The position numbers and the translations under genes are program-made. This document shows positions 26,938 to 34,813 of a DNA stretch of 64,000 nucleotides, piece after piece. The notes under the pieces were generated by a model. The model saw nothing but the letters and a program-made list of their open reading frames with translations. It searched no databases and was not told where the DNA came from. Source of the stretch: Streptomyces sp. SKN60 (GTDB lineage: Bacteria > Actinomycetota > Actinomycetes > Streptomycetales > Streptomycetaceae); the NCBI RefSeq assembly GCF_026236535.1, contig NZ_JAHTMW010000006.1:62001-126000 (forward strand), written 5' to 3'. Position 1 is the first letter of the stretch, and each line of letters opens with the position of its first letter.

Positions 26938-28575
26938 ATGGAGAGCGGGGGGCGCGGCATGGGCGGGCCACGGCTGGAGCCGTTGCGGGGGGACGATCCG
27001 CGCGAACTGGGCGCGTACCGGCTCCTTGGCCGGCTCGGCTCGGGCGGCATGGGCCGGGTCTATCTCGGACGGACCGTCAGCGGGCGCCTCGTGGCGGTCA
27101 AGACGCTGCTCGCGGACGGGGTGCCGGAGGACGCGGACCGGCGGCGCTTCGCGCGCGAGGTGGCTCTTGCCCGCCGGGTGACCGGGGTGTTCACGGTCTC
27201 GGTGATGGACGCCGACGCGCAGGCCCCGAAGCCGTGGATGGCCACCGAGTACGTGCCCGCCCCCTCGCTGGCCGAACTCGTCCGCGACGCGGGCCCGTTG
27301 CCCGCCCCGGCGGTGCGCTGGATCGCCGCCGGACTGGCCGAGGCGCTCGCCGACCTGCACCGCACGGGCGTGGTGCACCGGGACGTGAAGCCCGGGAACG
27401 TGCTGCTTCCGCTGTCCGGGCCCCGGCTGATCGACTTCGGCATCTCCCACGCCCTCGATCTGACCCGCACCACCCTCACCCTCGGCACGATCGCCTTCAC
27501 CTCGCCCGAGCAGGCCCGCGGCGAGTCGTCGACGGCGGCCTCCGATCTGTACGCGACCGGGGCCACCCTGCTCCATCTGGCCACCGGGCGCTCCCCGTAC
27601 GGGGACGTGAGCGACGCCTTCCAGCTCCTGGCGCGCGTCCAGCAGGCGGAGGCGGACCTGACCGGCCTTGCCCCGGAACTCTCCGCGCTGATCCGGCCGT
27701 TGCTCGCCCGCGACCCGGCCGCCCGGCCCACCCCGGACGCTCTGCTCGCCGCCTTCGCGGAGGACCCGCCGGGCGGCGGCGAGATGCTGCCGGAGGCGTG
27801 GACGACGGCGATCCGGGCCCACCAGGACTTCGTACCGCCGCGGCCGGTGGATACCGGGACGGTGCTGGACGCGCCCTCGCCGCCGCCGCTGGAGGCGGCT
27901 CCGACGCGTACGGCGCCGCCACGGCGGCCGGCCCCGGAGCCGGTCCCGGAGCCGGAGTCGCAGCCCGTGGAACCGGCCGTGGAGCCGGCCGTGCTGCCGG
28001 GCCGGGCCTGGTGGCGTCGTCGCGGTGCGGTGGCGGGCACGGTGGCCCTCGTGGTCGCGCTGACGGCCGGCTATGTGACGTACCAGCAGGGGTGGTACGA
28101 CACGGGTGGTGGTGGCGACCAGCCGGTCGCCACCGGGACGTGCCTGTCCAACCTCCGTACCTCGCCCGGGACGTACCAGCCCGAGACGCCGGTCGCCGTC
28201 GCCTGTTACTCGTCCGAGTCGCTGGCCGTGGTCACCGGACCGTGGGCGGACGGAAAGTGCCCCGACTACGGCGAGCCGAGCGAAGGGTCGGCCACGCTGG
28301 GCGTCTGTGTGGCACCGCACGTCCTGGCGCGAGACTGCCTCAGCATCTCGGCTGGGGACTCCGGCTCCCTCCCCGAGGACGCCCTCTGGCAGGAGGAGTC
28401 CTGCGAACCGGGCAAGCGGCAGCTCAAGGTCGTCTACGCGGTCGAGTCGTCCGGGGGCGAGGACGGCAGCACGTTCGAGGACGACTGCGGCACGATGTCG
28501 GAGCCCTGGCCGCACCTGGCGACCCGTCGCGCCGACTACTGCTTCGACCCGTCCTGGCCCTCCCCGCCGTCCTGA
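26938..28575 (+). CDS. Membrane receptor-type Ser/Thr protein kinase
   Basis: This 545-residue PASTA-less kinase has an N-terminal Hanks-type catalytic domain (about 25-275): glycine loop GSGGMGRVY, VAVK (Lys55), HRDVKPGN (147-154), DFG (166-168) and TSPEQ. A Pro/Glu-rich juxtamembrane linker follows, then one membrane helix (about 363-383) after basic RRRR-type residues. The ~160-residue extracellular part contains eight cysteines, so up to four disulfides are possible, and does not resemble a known sensor. The activation loop has TRTTLTLGT. Its 3' end overlaps the convergent acyl-CoA ligase gene by 40 bp. Ligand and substrates are unknown. Confidence 0.9.
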   Translation: MESGGRGMGGPRLEPLRGDDPRELGAYRLLGRLGSGGMGRVYLGRTVSGRLVAVKTLLADGVPEDADRRRFAREVALARRVTGVFTVSVMDADAQAPKPWMATEYVPAPSLAELVRDAGPLPAPAVRWIAAGLAEALADLHRTGVVHRDVKPGNVLLPLSGPRLIDFGISHALDLTRTTLTLGTIAFTSPEQARGESSTAASDLYATGATLLHLATGRSPYGDVSDAFQLLARVQQAEADLTGLAPELSALIRPLLARDPAARPTPDALLAAFAEDPPGGGEMLPEAWTTAIRAHQDFVPPRPVDTGTVLDAPSPPPLEAAPTRTAPPRRPAPEPVPEPESQPVEPAVEPAVLPGRAWWRRRGAVAGTVALVVALTAGYVTYQQGWYDTGGGGDQPVATGTCLSNLRTSPGTYQPETPVAVACYSSESLAVVTGPWADGKCPDYGEPSEGSATLGVCVAPHVLARDCLSISAGDSGSLPEDALWQEESCEPGKRQLKVVYAVESSGGEDGSTFEDDCGTMSEPWPHLATRRADYCFDPSWPSPPS

Positions 28576-30107
28576 CCCTCCCCGCCGTCCTCTCCCGCCC
28601 CGAACCGGTCCCGCAGCTCCCGCTTCAGGATCTTCCCGCTCGCGTTCCGCGGCAGCGCGTCCACCAGGACGATCCGCTTCGGCGCCTTGAAGTGGGCCAG
28701 CTTCTCGCGGGCGTGGGCGAGGAGTTCGGCCTCGGTGACCCCGGTCTCGGGGCGGGGGACGACGAAGGCGGTGACGGCCTCGATCCAGCGCGGGTCGGGG
28801 AGGCCGACGACGGCGGTCTCGGCGACGGCCGGGTGGGTGTAGAGGGCGTCCTCGACCTGGCGCGAGGCGACCAGGACGCCGCCGGAGTTGATGACGTCCT
28901 TGACCCGGTCGACGACCGTGAAGTAGCCCTCGGCGTCGCGCACCGCGAGGTCGCCGGAGCGGAACCAGCCGTCGCGGAAGGCCGCCGCGGTCTCCTCGGG
29001 CTTGTCCCAGTAGCCGGTGCACAACTGCGGGGAGCGGTAGACCACTTCGCCGGAGGTGCCGTCGGGGACGTCCTTGCCGTCCTCGTCGGTGATCCGCGCC
29101 TCGACGTGGCGGACCGGGCGGCCGCAGGAGTCCATCCGGCCCTCGTGCTCGTCGGGGCCGAGGACGGTGGCGAGCGGGCCGATCTCGGACTGGCCGAAGC
29201 AGTTGTAGAAGCGCAGACCGGGCAGCCGGGCGCGCAGGCCCTCCAGGACGGGGACGGGCATGATCGAGGCGCCGTAGTAGGCCTTGCGGAGGGCGGACAG
29301 GTCGCGGGTGGCGAACTCGGGGTGGTTGGCGAGACCGATCCAGACGGTCGGCGGCGCGAACAGGCTGTCGCAGCGGCCGGATTCGGCCAGGTCGAAGAGG
29401 GTGACCGGGTCGGGGGCGTCGACGATGGTGCTCTCGGCGCCGACGGCGAGGTAGGGCAGGAGGAAGACGTGCATCTGCGCCGAGTGGTAGAGCGGCAGCG
29501 AGTGCACGGGCCGGTCGTCCTCGTGCAGATCGAGCGCGGCGACGGCGCTCGCGTACTCGTGCACCAGGGCCCGGTGGGTCATCATCGCGCCCTTGGGGAG
29601 CGCGGTGGTGCCGGAGGTGTACAGCAGCTGGACGAGGGTGCCGGGGTCGCGCTCCGTCTCGTACGGCACCGGGTCGGCGAGCGCCGCGAGGAGCGAGTCG
29701 TCGGTGTCCCGCAGCGCCCGTACGGGGATGTCGCCGGGCACGCGCGCGGCGAGGGCCGGGTCGGCGAGGACGAGCGAACTGCCGGACTGGCGCAGCAGGT
29801 AGTCGAGGTCGTCGCCGGTGAGGTGGTGGTTGACCGGCACGTGCACCAGGCCGGCCCGGGCGCAGGCGAGGAAGGCGATGAGGTACGCGTCGGAGTTGTG
29901 GGCGTACGTCGCGACCCGGTCGCCCTCGGCGAGGCGGGCGCCGAGCGCGCCCTCGCGCAGCCGGGCCGCGGCGGTCGAGACGGCGGCGTCGAGCTCGGCG
30001 TACGTCCAGGCGCGGGCGCCGTAGCGGACGGCGGTCCGGTCGGGGACGCGGCGGGCGCTCGCGCGCAGCACGCCGTCGACGGTGCGGGTGAGCAGCTCTC
30101 GTTCCAT
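28536..30107 (-). CDS. Acyl-CoA synthetase (AMP-binding)
   Basis: This 523-residue ANL ligase has LLYTSGTTALPKGAMMTHRAL (A3), YNCFGQSEIGP, YRSPQLCTGYWDKPEE, SGDLAVRDAEGYFTVVDR and the C-terminal lysine motif NASGKILKREL. It is closest in layout to FadD-type medium/long-chain ligases. The start is ATG at 30107. The C-terminus is Gly/Asp/Gln-rich (GGEGQDGGEGQDG), and this tail overlaps the kinase gene end. It lies downstream of, and in line with, the Ca2+/H+ antiporter gene (73-nt gap). The substrate is unknown. Confidence 0.9.
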   Translation of the reverse strand: MERELLTRTVDGVLRASARRVPDRTAVRYGARAWTYAELDAAVSTAAARLREGALGARLAEGDRVATYAHNSDAYLIAFLACARAGLVHVPVNHHLTGDDLDYLLRQSGSSLVLADPALAARVPGDIPVRALRDTDDSLLAALADPVPYETERDPGTLVQLLYTSGTTALPKGAMMTHRALVHEYASAVAALDLHEDDRPVHSLPLYHSAQMHVFLLPYLAVGAESTIVDAPDPVTLFDLAESGRCDSLFAPPTVWIGLANHPEFATRDLSALRKAYYGASIMPVPVLEGLRARLPGLRFYNCFGQSEIGPLATVLGPDEHEGRMDSCGRPVRHVEARITDEDGKDVPDGTSGEVVYRSPQLCTGYWDKPEETAAAFRDGWFRSGDLAVRDAEGYFTVVDRVKDVINSGGVLVASRQVEDALYTHPAVAETAVVGLPDPRWIEAVTAFVVPRPETGVTEAELLAHAREKLAHFKAPKRIVLVDALPRNASGKILKRELRDRFGAGEDGGEGQDGGEGQDGSKQ

Positions 30108-30180
30108 GGCTGCAGATCCTGCGGGGGCGGTGGCGGCCGGTCAAGTACCCGGTACCCGGTCGCGCAGCGGCGCGCCCCCG

Positions 30181-31290
30181 TCAGGGGCTGAACGACAGGA
30201 ACACGAAGGCGGCGAAGATCGAGAGGTGGACGCTGCCCTGGAGGAGGGTGGCGCGCCCTGGCACCACGGTCAGCGCGCTCACCACGGCGGTCAGCACGAG
30301 CAGCACCATGTGGAGCGGGCCGAGGCCGAGGATGAGCGGGCCGTCGAGCCAGACGGAGGCGAGCGCGATCGACGGGATGGTGAGGCCGATGCTGGCGATG
30401 GCGGAGCCGTAGGCGAGGTTCATGCTGGTCTGCATCCGGTCGCGGCGGGCGGCGCGGACGGCGGCGAGGGTCTCGGGCAGCAGCACCATGAGGGCGATGA
30501 CGACGCCGACGACGGGTTTGGGGAGGCCGGCCGAGGCCACTCCTTCCTCGATGGTGGGCGAGATGAGCTTGGCGTTGCCGACGACGGCGACGAGGGCGAC
30601 GAGCAGCAGGCCGAGGCTGAACCAGGTGGCGGCGGCGGTCGGCGGCTCGGCGTGCTCCGACTCCGGCTGGTGGCCGCTCTGGCCGGGCCTGAGCACGGGG
30701 AGGAAGTAGTCGCGGTGCCGGACGGTCTGGACGGCGACGAACACCCCGTAAAGGATCAGCGAGGAGACGGCGGCGAAGGCCAGCTGGGCGGCCGAGAACT
30801 GGGGGCCGGGGTGGCTGGTGGTGAAGGTCGGCAGGACCAGGGTCATGGTCGCCAGGGTGCAGACGATGGCGAGCTCGCCGCCGGAGCCCTCGGCGTTGAA
30901 GACGGCGGTGCGGTTGCGCAGCGCGGCGAGGAGCAGGGACAGGCCGACGATGCCGTTGCAGGTGATCATGACGGCGGCGAAGACGGTGTCCCGGGCGTAG
31001 CTGGTGGCCTTGTCGCCGCCGCCGATCATCAGCATGACGATCAGTCCGACCTCGATGACGGTGACGGCGACGGCGAGCACGAGGGAGCCGTAGGGTTCGC
31101 CGACGCGGTGTGCGATGACCTCGGCGTGGTGCACGGCCGAGAGGACAGCGGCGAAGAGGCAGAGGACGATGAGCACCACCGCGTAGCCGGGCAGGTCGTG
31201 GCGCCCCCAGCCGAGGGCGAGGCCGACGGCGGCCACGACCGGCCCCCAGGTGGTCCACTGCCGAGTCAGTCCTGCGATGCTCGCGTCCAT
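30181..31290 (-). CDS. Calcium/proton antiporter (ChaA/CaCA family)
   Basis: This 369-residue polytopic membrane protein has about eleven hydrophobic helices. It carries both CaCA repeat signatures: GEPYGSLVLAVAVTVIEVGL in the first half and LPETLAAVRAARRDRMQTS followed by NLAYGSAIASIGLTIP in the second. These match ChaA-type Ca2+/H+ (or Na+/H+) antiporters that export cations using the proton gradient. An acidic/His-rich cytoplasmic loop (SGHQPESEHAEPP) separates the halves. The start is ATG at 31290. It may be cotranscribed with the following acyl-CoA ligase. Confidence 0.9.
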   Translation of the reverse strand: MDASIAGLTRQWTTWGPVVAAVGLALGWGRHDLPGYAVVLIVLCLFAAVLSAVHHAEVIAHRVGEPYGSLVLAVAVTVIEVGLIVMLMIGGGDKATSYARDTVFAAVMITCNGIVGLSLLLAALRNRTAVFNAEGSGGELAIVCTLATMTLVLPTFTTSHPGPQFSAAQLAFAAVSSLILYGVFVAVQTVRHRDYFLPVLRPGQSGHQPESEHAEPPTAAATWFSLGLLLVALVAVVGNAKLISPTIEEGVASAGLPKPVVGVVIALMVLLPETLAAVRAARRDRMQTSMNLAYGSAIASIGLTIPSIALASVWLDGPLILGLGPLHMVLLVLTAVVSALTVVPGRATLLQGSVHLSIFAAFVFLSFSP

Positions 31291-31378
31291 GGCCCGAATC
31301 CTGCCATAAGGGCGCGAAATGCCCTGTATGCCCGGGGTGGAGTTCAGTGAGAAGAGGCCCGCGGTGTCACGGCCGGCG

Positions 31379-31992
31379 TCACGGCTTCGGCAGGGCGCAG
31401 CCGGGGCGGCTCAGGTCGAACACGCTGCCCGCGCCGATGCGGGGGACCATGTTGTACGTCTCCTGGGCGTAGTTGATGCCCTGGCGGACCGTCACGGCGC
31501 CGTTCTCGTCCACCTCGCACGGGTTGTTCTCGGTGCAGCTCTGCCCGTCCTCGTTGCCCGTGTTGTTGACGGCGACGACCTTGCCGGTGGTGCGGTCGAT
31601 GACCGGTGAGCCGGAGGTGCCGCCGATGGTGTTGCAGGTCGAGGTGTAGCGGACCGAGCGTCGGTGTCGGTCATCGTGCCGTACGCGATCTTGCTGGCGC
31701 GCAGCGTGCCGACGCCGGTGCCGGCCGAGTTGAGCAGCGTGAACGAGCGGCTGGAGCGCTTGTTCATGACGACCCGGCCGGGCGCCGGGAAGCCGGTCTC
31801 CAGGCAGTGGCCGTTGGACAGGACGAGCGCGGGGTCGCTCGGCAGGGAGCTGGGCGTGCGGACGACGGAGCCGGAACAGTTGCTGAGCGCGACCGTGCCG
31901 GCGAAGTCGACGGCGGCGAGCGTGGGCTGAGCCTGGGTGGTCTGACTGCGAGCCCGGGTCTGGGCCGAAGATCCTTCGATTGTCATGCGCAT
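31379..31992 (-). pseudogene. Remnant of a trypsin-like serine protease (frameshift and internal deletion)
   Basis: Two frames together spell a chymotrypsin-fold protease. The first (31992 to about 31660) has LVLSNGHC with the catalytic His and IAYGTMTDTD with the likely catalytic Asp. The second, in another frame from about 31660 to 31379, has SVRYTSTCNTIGGTSGSPV with the catalytic Ser and a plausible C-terminus. Between Asp and Ser, related Streptomyces enzymes have roughly 60 more residues, absent here. The break at about 31659-31660 therefore looks like an internal deletion causing a frameshift, not a one-base sequencing slip. No signal peptide precedes MRMTIEGSSAQ, so the 5' end is probably lost too. 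Confidence 0.75.
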
Positions 31993-32055
31993 TCTCGAAA
32001 GCCCCTGCCCCGACTGACAAGAGGGCGTGCCCTGTTGGCCGGAAGCGACCGCCCG

Positions 32056-33609
32056 TCACAGCGGACGCTCGCGCCCCTCCCAGTAGGGGTCGCGCAGCCG
32101 GCGCTTGTAGAGCTTGCCGTTCGGGTCGCGCGGCATGTGGGCGGTGAAGTCCACGGACTTGGGGCGCTTGTAACCGGCGAGCCGCGCCTCGCAGTGGGCG
32201 AGGATCGAGGCGGCGAGTTCGGGGCCCGGCTCGTGGCCCTCGGCGGGTTCGACGACTGCCTTGACCTCCTCGCCCCAGTCCGTGTGCGGGATGCCGAAGG
32301 CGGCGGCGTCGGCGACGGCGGGGTGGGCGAGGAGCGCGGCTTCGATCTCGGCGGGGTAGATGTTCACACCACCGGAGATGATCATGTCGATCTTGCGGTC
32401 GCGCAGGAAGAGGAAGCCGTCCTCGTCGAGGACGCCGAGGTCGCCGACGGTGAAGAAGTCGCCGATGCGGTTCGAGGCCGTCTTGGCCTCGTCCTTGTGG
32501 TAGCGGAAGCCGCCGGTGCTCATCTTCATGTAGACGGTGCCGAGTTCACCGGGGCCGAGCCGCCGGCCGTCGTCGTCGAAGACGGCGAGTTCGCTGATGG
32601 GCCAGGCGCGGCCGACGGTGCCGGGCCTCTTCAGCCAGTCCTCGGCGGTCGCGAAGGCGCCGCCGCCCTCGCTGGCCGCGTAGTACTCCTCGACGCAGCT
32701 CCCCCACCAGTCGATCATGGCGCGTTTCACATGGTCGGGGCAGGGTGCGGCGCCGTGGATGGCGTGGCGCATGGCGGAGACGTCGTACCGGTTCCGTACC
32801 TCCTCGGGGAGGGCGAGGAGGCGGTGGAACTGGGTGGGCACCATGTGGGTGTGGGTGCAGCGGTGGGTGTCGATGAGCCGCAGCATCTCCTCGGGGCTCC
32901 ACTTGTCCATGAGGACGAGCGGGTGCCCGATGTGCAGGGCGGCGCCGGCGAACTGGAGCACGGCCGTGTGGTAGAGCGGCGAGCAGACCAGATGCACATG
33001 CCCGCCGAAGGGCTTGATGCCGAAGATGCCGAGGAAGCCGCCGAGATAGGTCTCCTCGGGGGTCTTGCCGGGCAGGGGGCGGCGGATCCCGCGGGGCCGG
33101 CCGGTGGTGCCGGAGGTGTAGTTCATGACCCAGCCGAGGGTGCGGCCGTCGGGCGGGGTGCCGGGCTGCCCGTCGAGGAGTGCGGCGTAAGGGCGGAAGC
33201 CGGGCACCGCGCCGACGGCGTAGCGGTGGTCGGCCGGGAGGCCGGCCTCCTCGGCGGCGGCGCCGGCGGCCTCGGCGAAGCGCTCGTGGGCGATGAGGAC
33301 CTTGGCGCCGGAGTCGGCGACGATCCAGGCGATCTCGGGGCCCACGAGGTGGTGGTTGACCGGCACCAGATAGAAGCCGGCCTGACTGGCCGCCAGATAG
33401 GCGGTGAAGAACTCGATGCCGTTGGGCAGGACGACGGCGAAGGCGTCGCCGCGCTCCAGACCGGCGGCGCGCAGGCCGTGGACGAGCTGGTTGGCGGCGG
33501 TGTGGAGGCGGCCGGCGGACCACTGCTCTCCGTCCGGAGCGGTGATCACGGTCCGGTCGGGTGCGGCGGCGGCCTGGGCCCAGAAGCCGTTGGGAGACCC
33601 CTCCGTCAC
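32056..33609 (-). CDS. Acyl-CoA synthetase (FadD family)
   Basis: This 517-residue ANL ligase has MNYTSGTTGRPRGIRRPLPG (A3), YYAASEGGG, GDLGVLDEDGFLFLRDR, IISGGVNIYPAEIEAALLAHP and the catalytic-Lys motif DPNGKLYKRRL. The A3 loop with RGIRR and the overall layout resemble FadD4/FadD19-like ligases of mycobacterial steroid and branched-chain metabolism. The start is GTG at 33609, overlapping the nitronate monooxygenase stop (GTGA) with AAGGAG upstream, so the two are translationally coupled. The operon is headed by the TCTGA-N7-TCAGA operator. The substrate is unproven. Confidence 0.9.
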   Translation of the reverse strand: MTEGSPNGFWAQAAAAPDRTVITAPDGEQWSAGRLHTAANQLVHGLRAAGLERGDAFAVVLPNGIEFFTAYLAASQAGFYLVPVNHHLVGPEIAWIVADSGAKVLIAHERFAEAAGAAAEEAGLPADHRYAVGAVPGFRPYAALLDGQPGTPPDGRTLGWVMNYTSGTTGRPRGIRRPLPGKTPEETYLGGFLGIFGIKPFGGHVHLVCSPLYHTAVLQFAGAALHIGHPLVLMDKWSPEEMLRLIDTHRCTHTHMVPTQFHRLLALPEEVRNRYDVSAMRHAIHGAAPCPDHVKRAMIDWWGSCVEEYYAASEGGGAFATAEDWLKRPGTVGRAWPISELAVFDDDGRRLGPGELGTVYMKMSTGGFRYHKDEAKTASNRIGDFFTVGDLGVLDEDGFLFLRDRKIDMIISGGVNIYPAEIEAALLAHPAVADAAAFGIPHTDWGEEVKAVVEPAEGHEPGPELAASILAHCEARLAGYKRPKSVDFTAHMPRDPNGKLYKRRLRDPYWEGRERPL

Positions 33610-34715
33610 TGCGCGCTCCTTCCGGCGATGCGGTTGATCCGGTCGACGGCCTTCTCGAAGCCGCGGGTGAGGTCGTCGAAGACCTGCTGCACGCTGCGCT
33701 CGGAGTTCATCCGGCCGACGATCTGGCCGACCGGGGTGCCGAGGAGCGGGGCGACCTCGTACTTCTGGATCCGGGAGACCGCCTCGGCGACGAGCAGGCC
33801 CTGCAGCGGCATGGGCAGCGGGCCGGGTCCGGCCGGGTCGTCCCAGGCGTCGGTCCACTCGGTGCGCAGCTGGCGGGCGGGCTTGCCGGTGAGGGCGCGG
33901 GAGCGGACGGTGTCGCCGGAGCCGGCGGCGAGCAGCTTCTCGGTCAGGGCGCGGGAGTGGAGTTCGGCCTCGGTGGTGGTGAGCCAGAGCGAGCCGAGCC
34001 AGACGCCCTGGGCGCCGAGGGCGAGGCCGGCGGCGATCTGCTCGCCGCTGCCGATGCCGCCGGCGGCGAGCACGGGCAGCGGGGCGACGGCGTCGACGAC
34101 GTCGGGGGTGAGCACCATGGAGGCGATCTCGCCGGTGTGGCCGCCGGCCTCGTACCCCTGGGCGACGACGATGTCGATGCCGGCCTCGGCGTGGTGGCGG
34201 GCGTGCCGGGCGCTGCCGGCGAGGGCGGCGACGAGGACGCCGTGCTCGTGGGCGCGGGCGACGACGTCGGCGGGCGGGGAGCCGAGGGCGTTGGCGAGGA
34301 GCTTGATGGGGTAGTCGAAGGCGACGTCGAGCTGGCTGCGGGCGACCTGTTCCATCCAGCCGGTGATGCGCCAGCCGGAGGCCTCGCCCGCGGCGAGTTC
34401 GGGGACGCCGTGCTTGGCGAGGGTCTCGCGGACGAACGCGCGGTGTTCCTCGGGGATCATCGCCTCGACGTCCGCCTCGGTCACGCCCTCCACCTTCTTC
34501 GCGGGCATGACGACGTCGAGGCCGTACGGCAGGCCGTCGGTGTGCTCCTGCATCCAGTCGAGGTCGCGGGCGAGGTCGTCGGGGGCGGTGTAGCGCACGG
34601 CGCCGAGGACGCCGAACCCGCCTGCTCTGGTGATGGCGGCGGCCACCGCGGGGAAGGGCGTGAAGCCGAAGATGGCGTGCTCGATCCCCAGGGTGCGACT
34701 CAGCTCCGTCTTCAT
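33606..34715 (-). CDS. Nitronate monooxygenase/2-nitropropane dioxygenase family flavoprotein
   Basis: This 369-residue TIM-barrel FMN enzyme shows the N-terminal FGFTPFPAVAAAITRAGGFGVLG motif region, the AQGYEAGGHTG motif with the catalytic His, and APLPVLAAGGIGSGEQIAAGLALGA, which binds the FMN phosphate. The family oxidises nitronates, but several actinobacterial members sit in lipid or steroid operons as unidentified oxidases. ATG at 34715; the longer frame from 35063 is a shadow of the divergent gene. Its promoter lies under the operator at 34756-34780, and it is coupled to the downstream acyl-CoA ligase. Confidence 0.88.
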   Translation of the reverse strand: MKTELSRTLGIEHAIFGFTPFPAVAAAITRAGGFGVLGAVRYTAPDDLARDLDWMQEHTDGLPYGLDVVMPAKKVEGVTEADVEAMIPEEHRAFVRETLAKHGVPELAAGEASGWRITGWMEQVARSQLDVAFDYPIKLLANALGSPPADVVARAHEHGVLVAALAGSARHARHHAEAGIDIVVAQGYEAGGHTGEIASMVLTPDVVDAVAPLPVLAAGGIGSGEQIAAGLALGAQGVWLGSLWLTTTEAELHSRALTEKLLAAGSGDTVRSRALTGKPARQLRTEWTDAWDDPAGPGPLPMPLQGLLVAEAVSRIQKYEVAPLLGTPVGQIVGRMNSERSVQQVFDDLTRGFEKAVDRINRIAGRSAQ

Positions 34716-34755
34716 GGGCGGCAGGATGCCGCAGCTCCCGCACCGAGGGAAGAGA

Positions 34756-34780
34756 TTTTCTGATGCAGTGTCAGATTGTT
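34756..34780. promoter_or_regulatory. Palindromic operator copy 2 (TCTGA-N7-TCAGA)
   Basis: The core TCTGATGCAGTGTCAGA (34759-34775) has 5-bp perfect arms. Flanks are TTT before and TTGTT after. Both arms, the 17-bp core length and most flanking bases match the copy at 15634-15658. It lies between the divergent nitronate monooxygenase (start 34715) and serine hydrolase (start 34814). Confidence 0.7.
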
Positions 34781-34813
34781 TCGCGGCGGGGAGGGCTGTG
34801 GGAGAGGGTGGGC

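Noticed and set aside
26428..30144. 1238-residue minus-strand open frame
   Set aside because: Covers PaaK, the kinase and part of the ligase in a non-coding frame; composition is Arg/Pro-rich with no domain.
31379..31992. A programmed frameshift in the protease gene
   Set aside because: No slippery sequence or stimulating structure is evident, and a whole segment is missing at the break, so decay is simpler.
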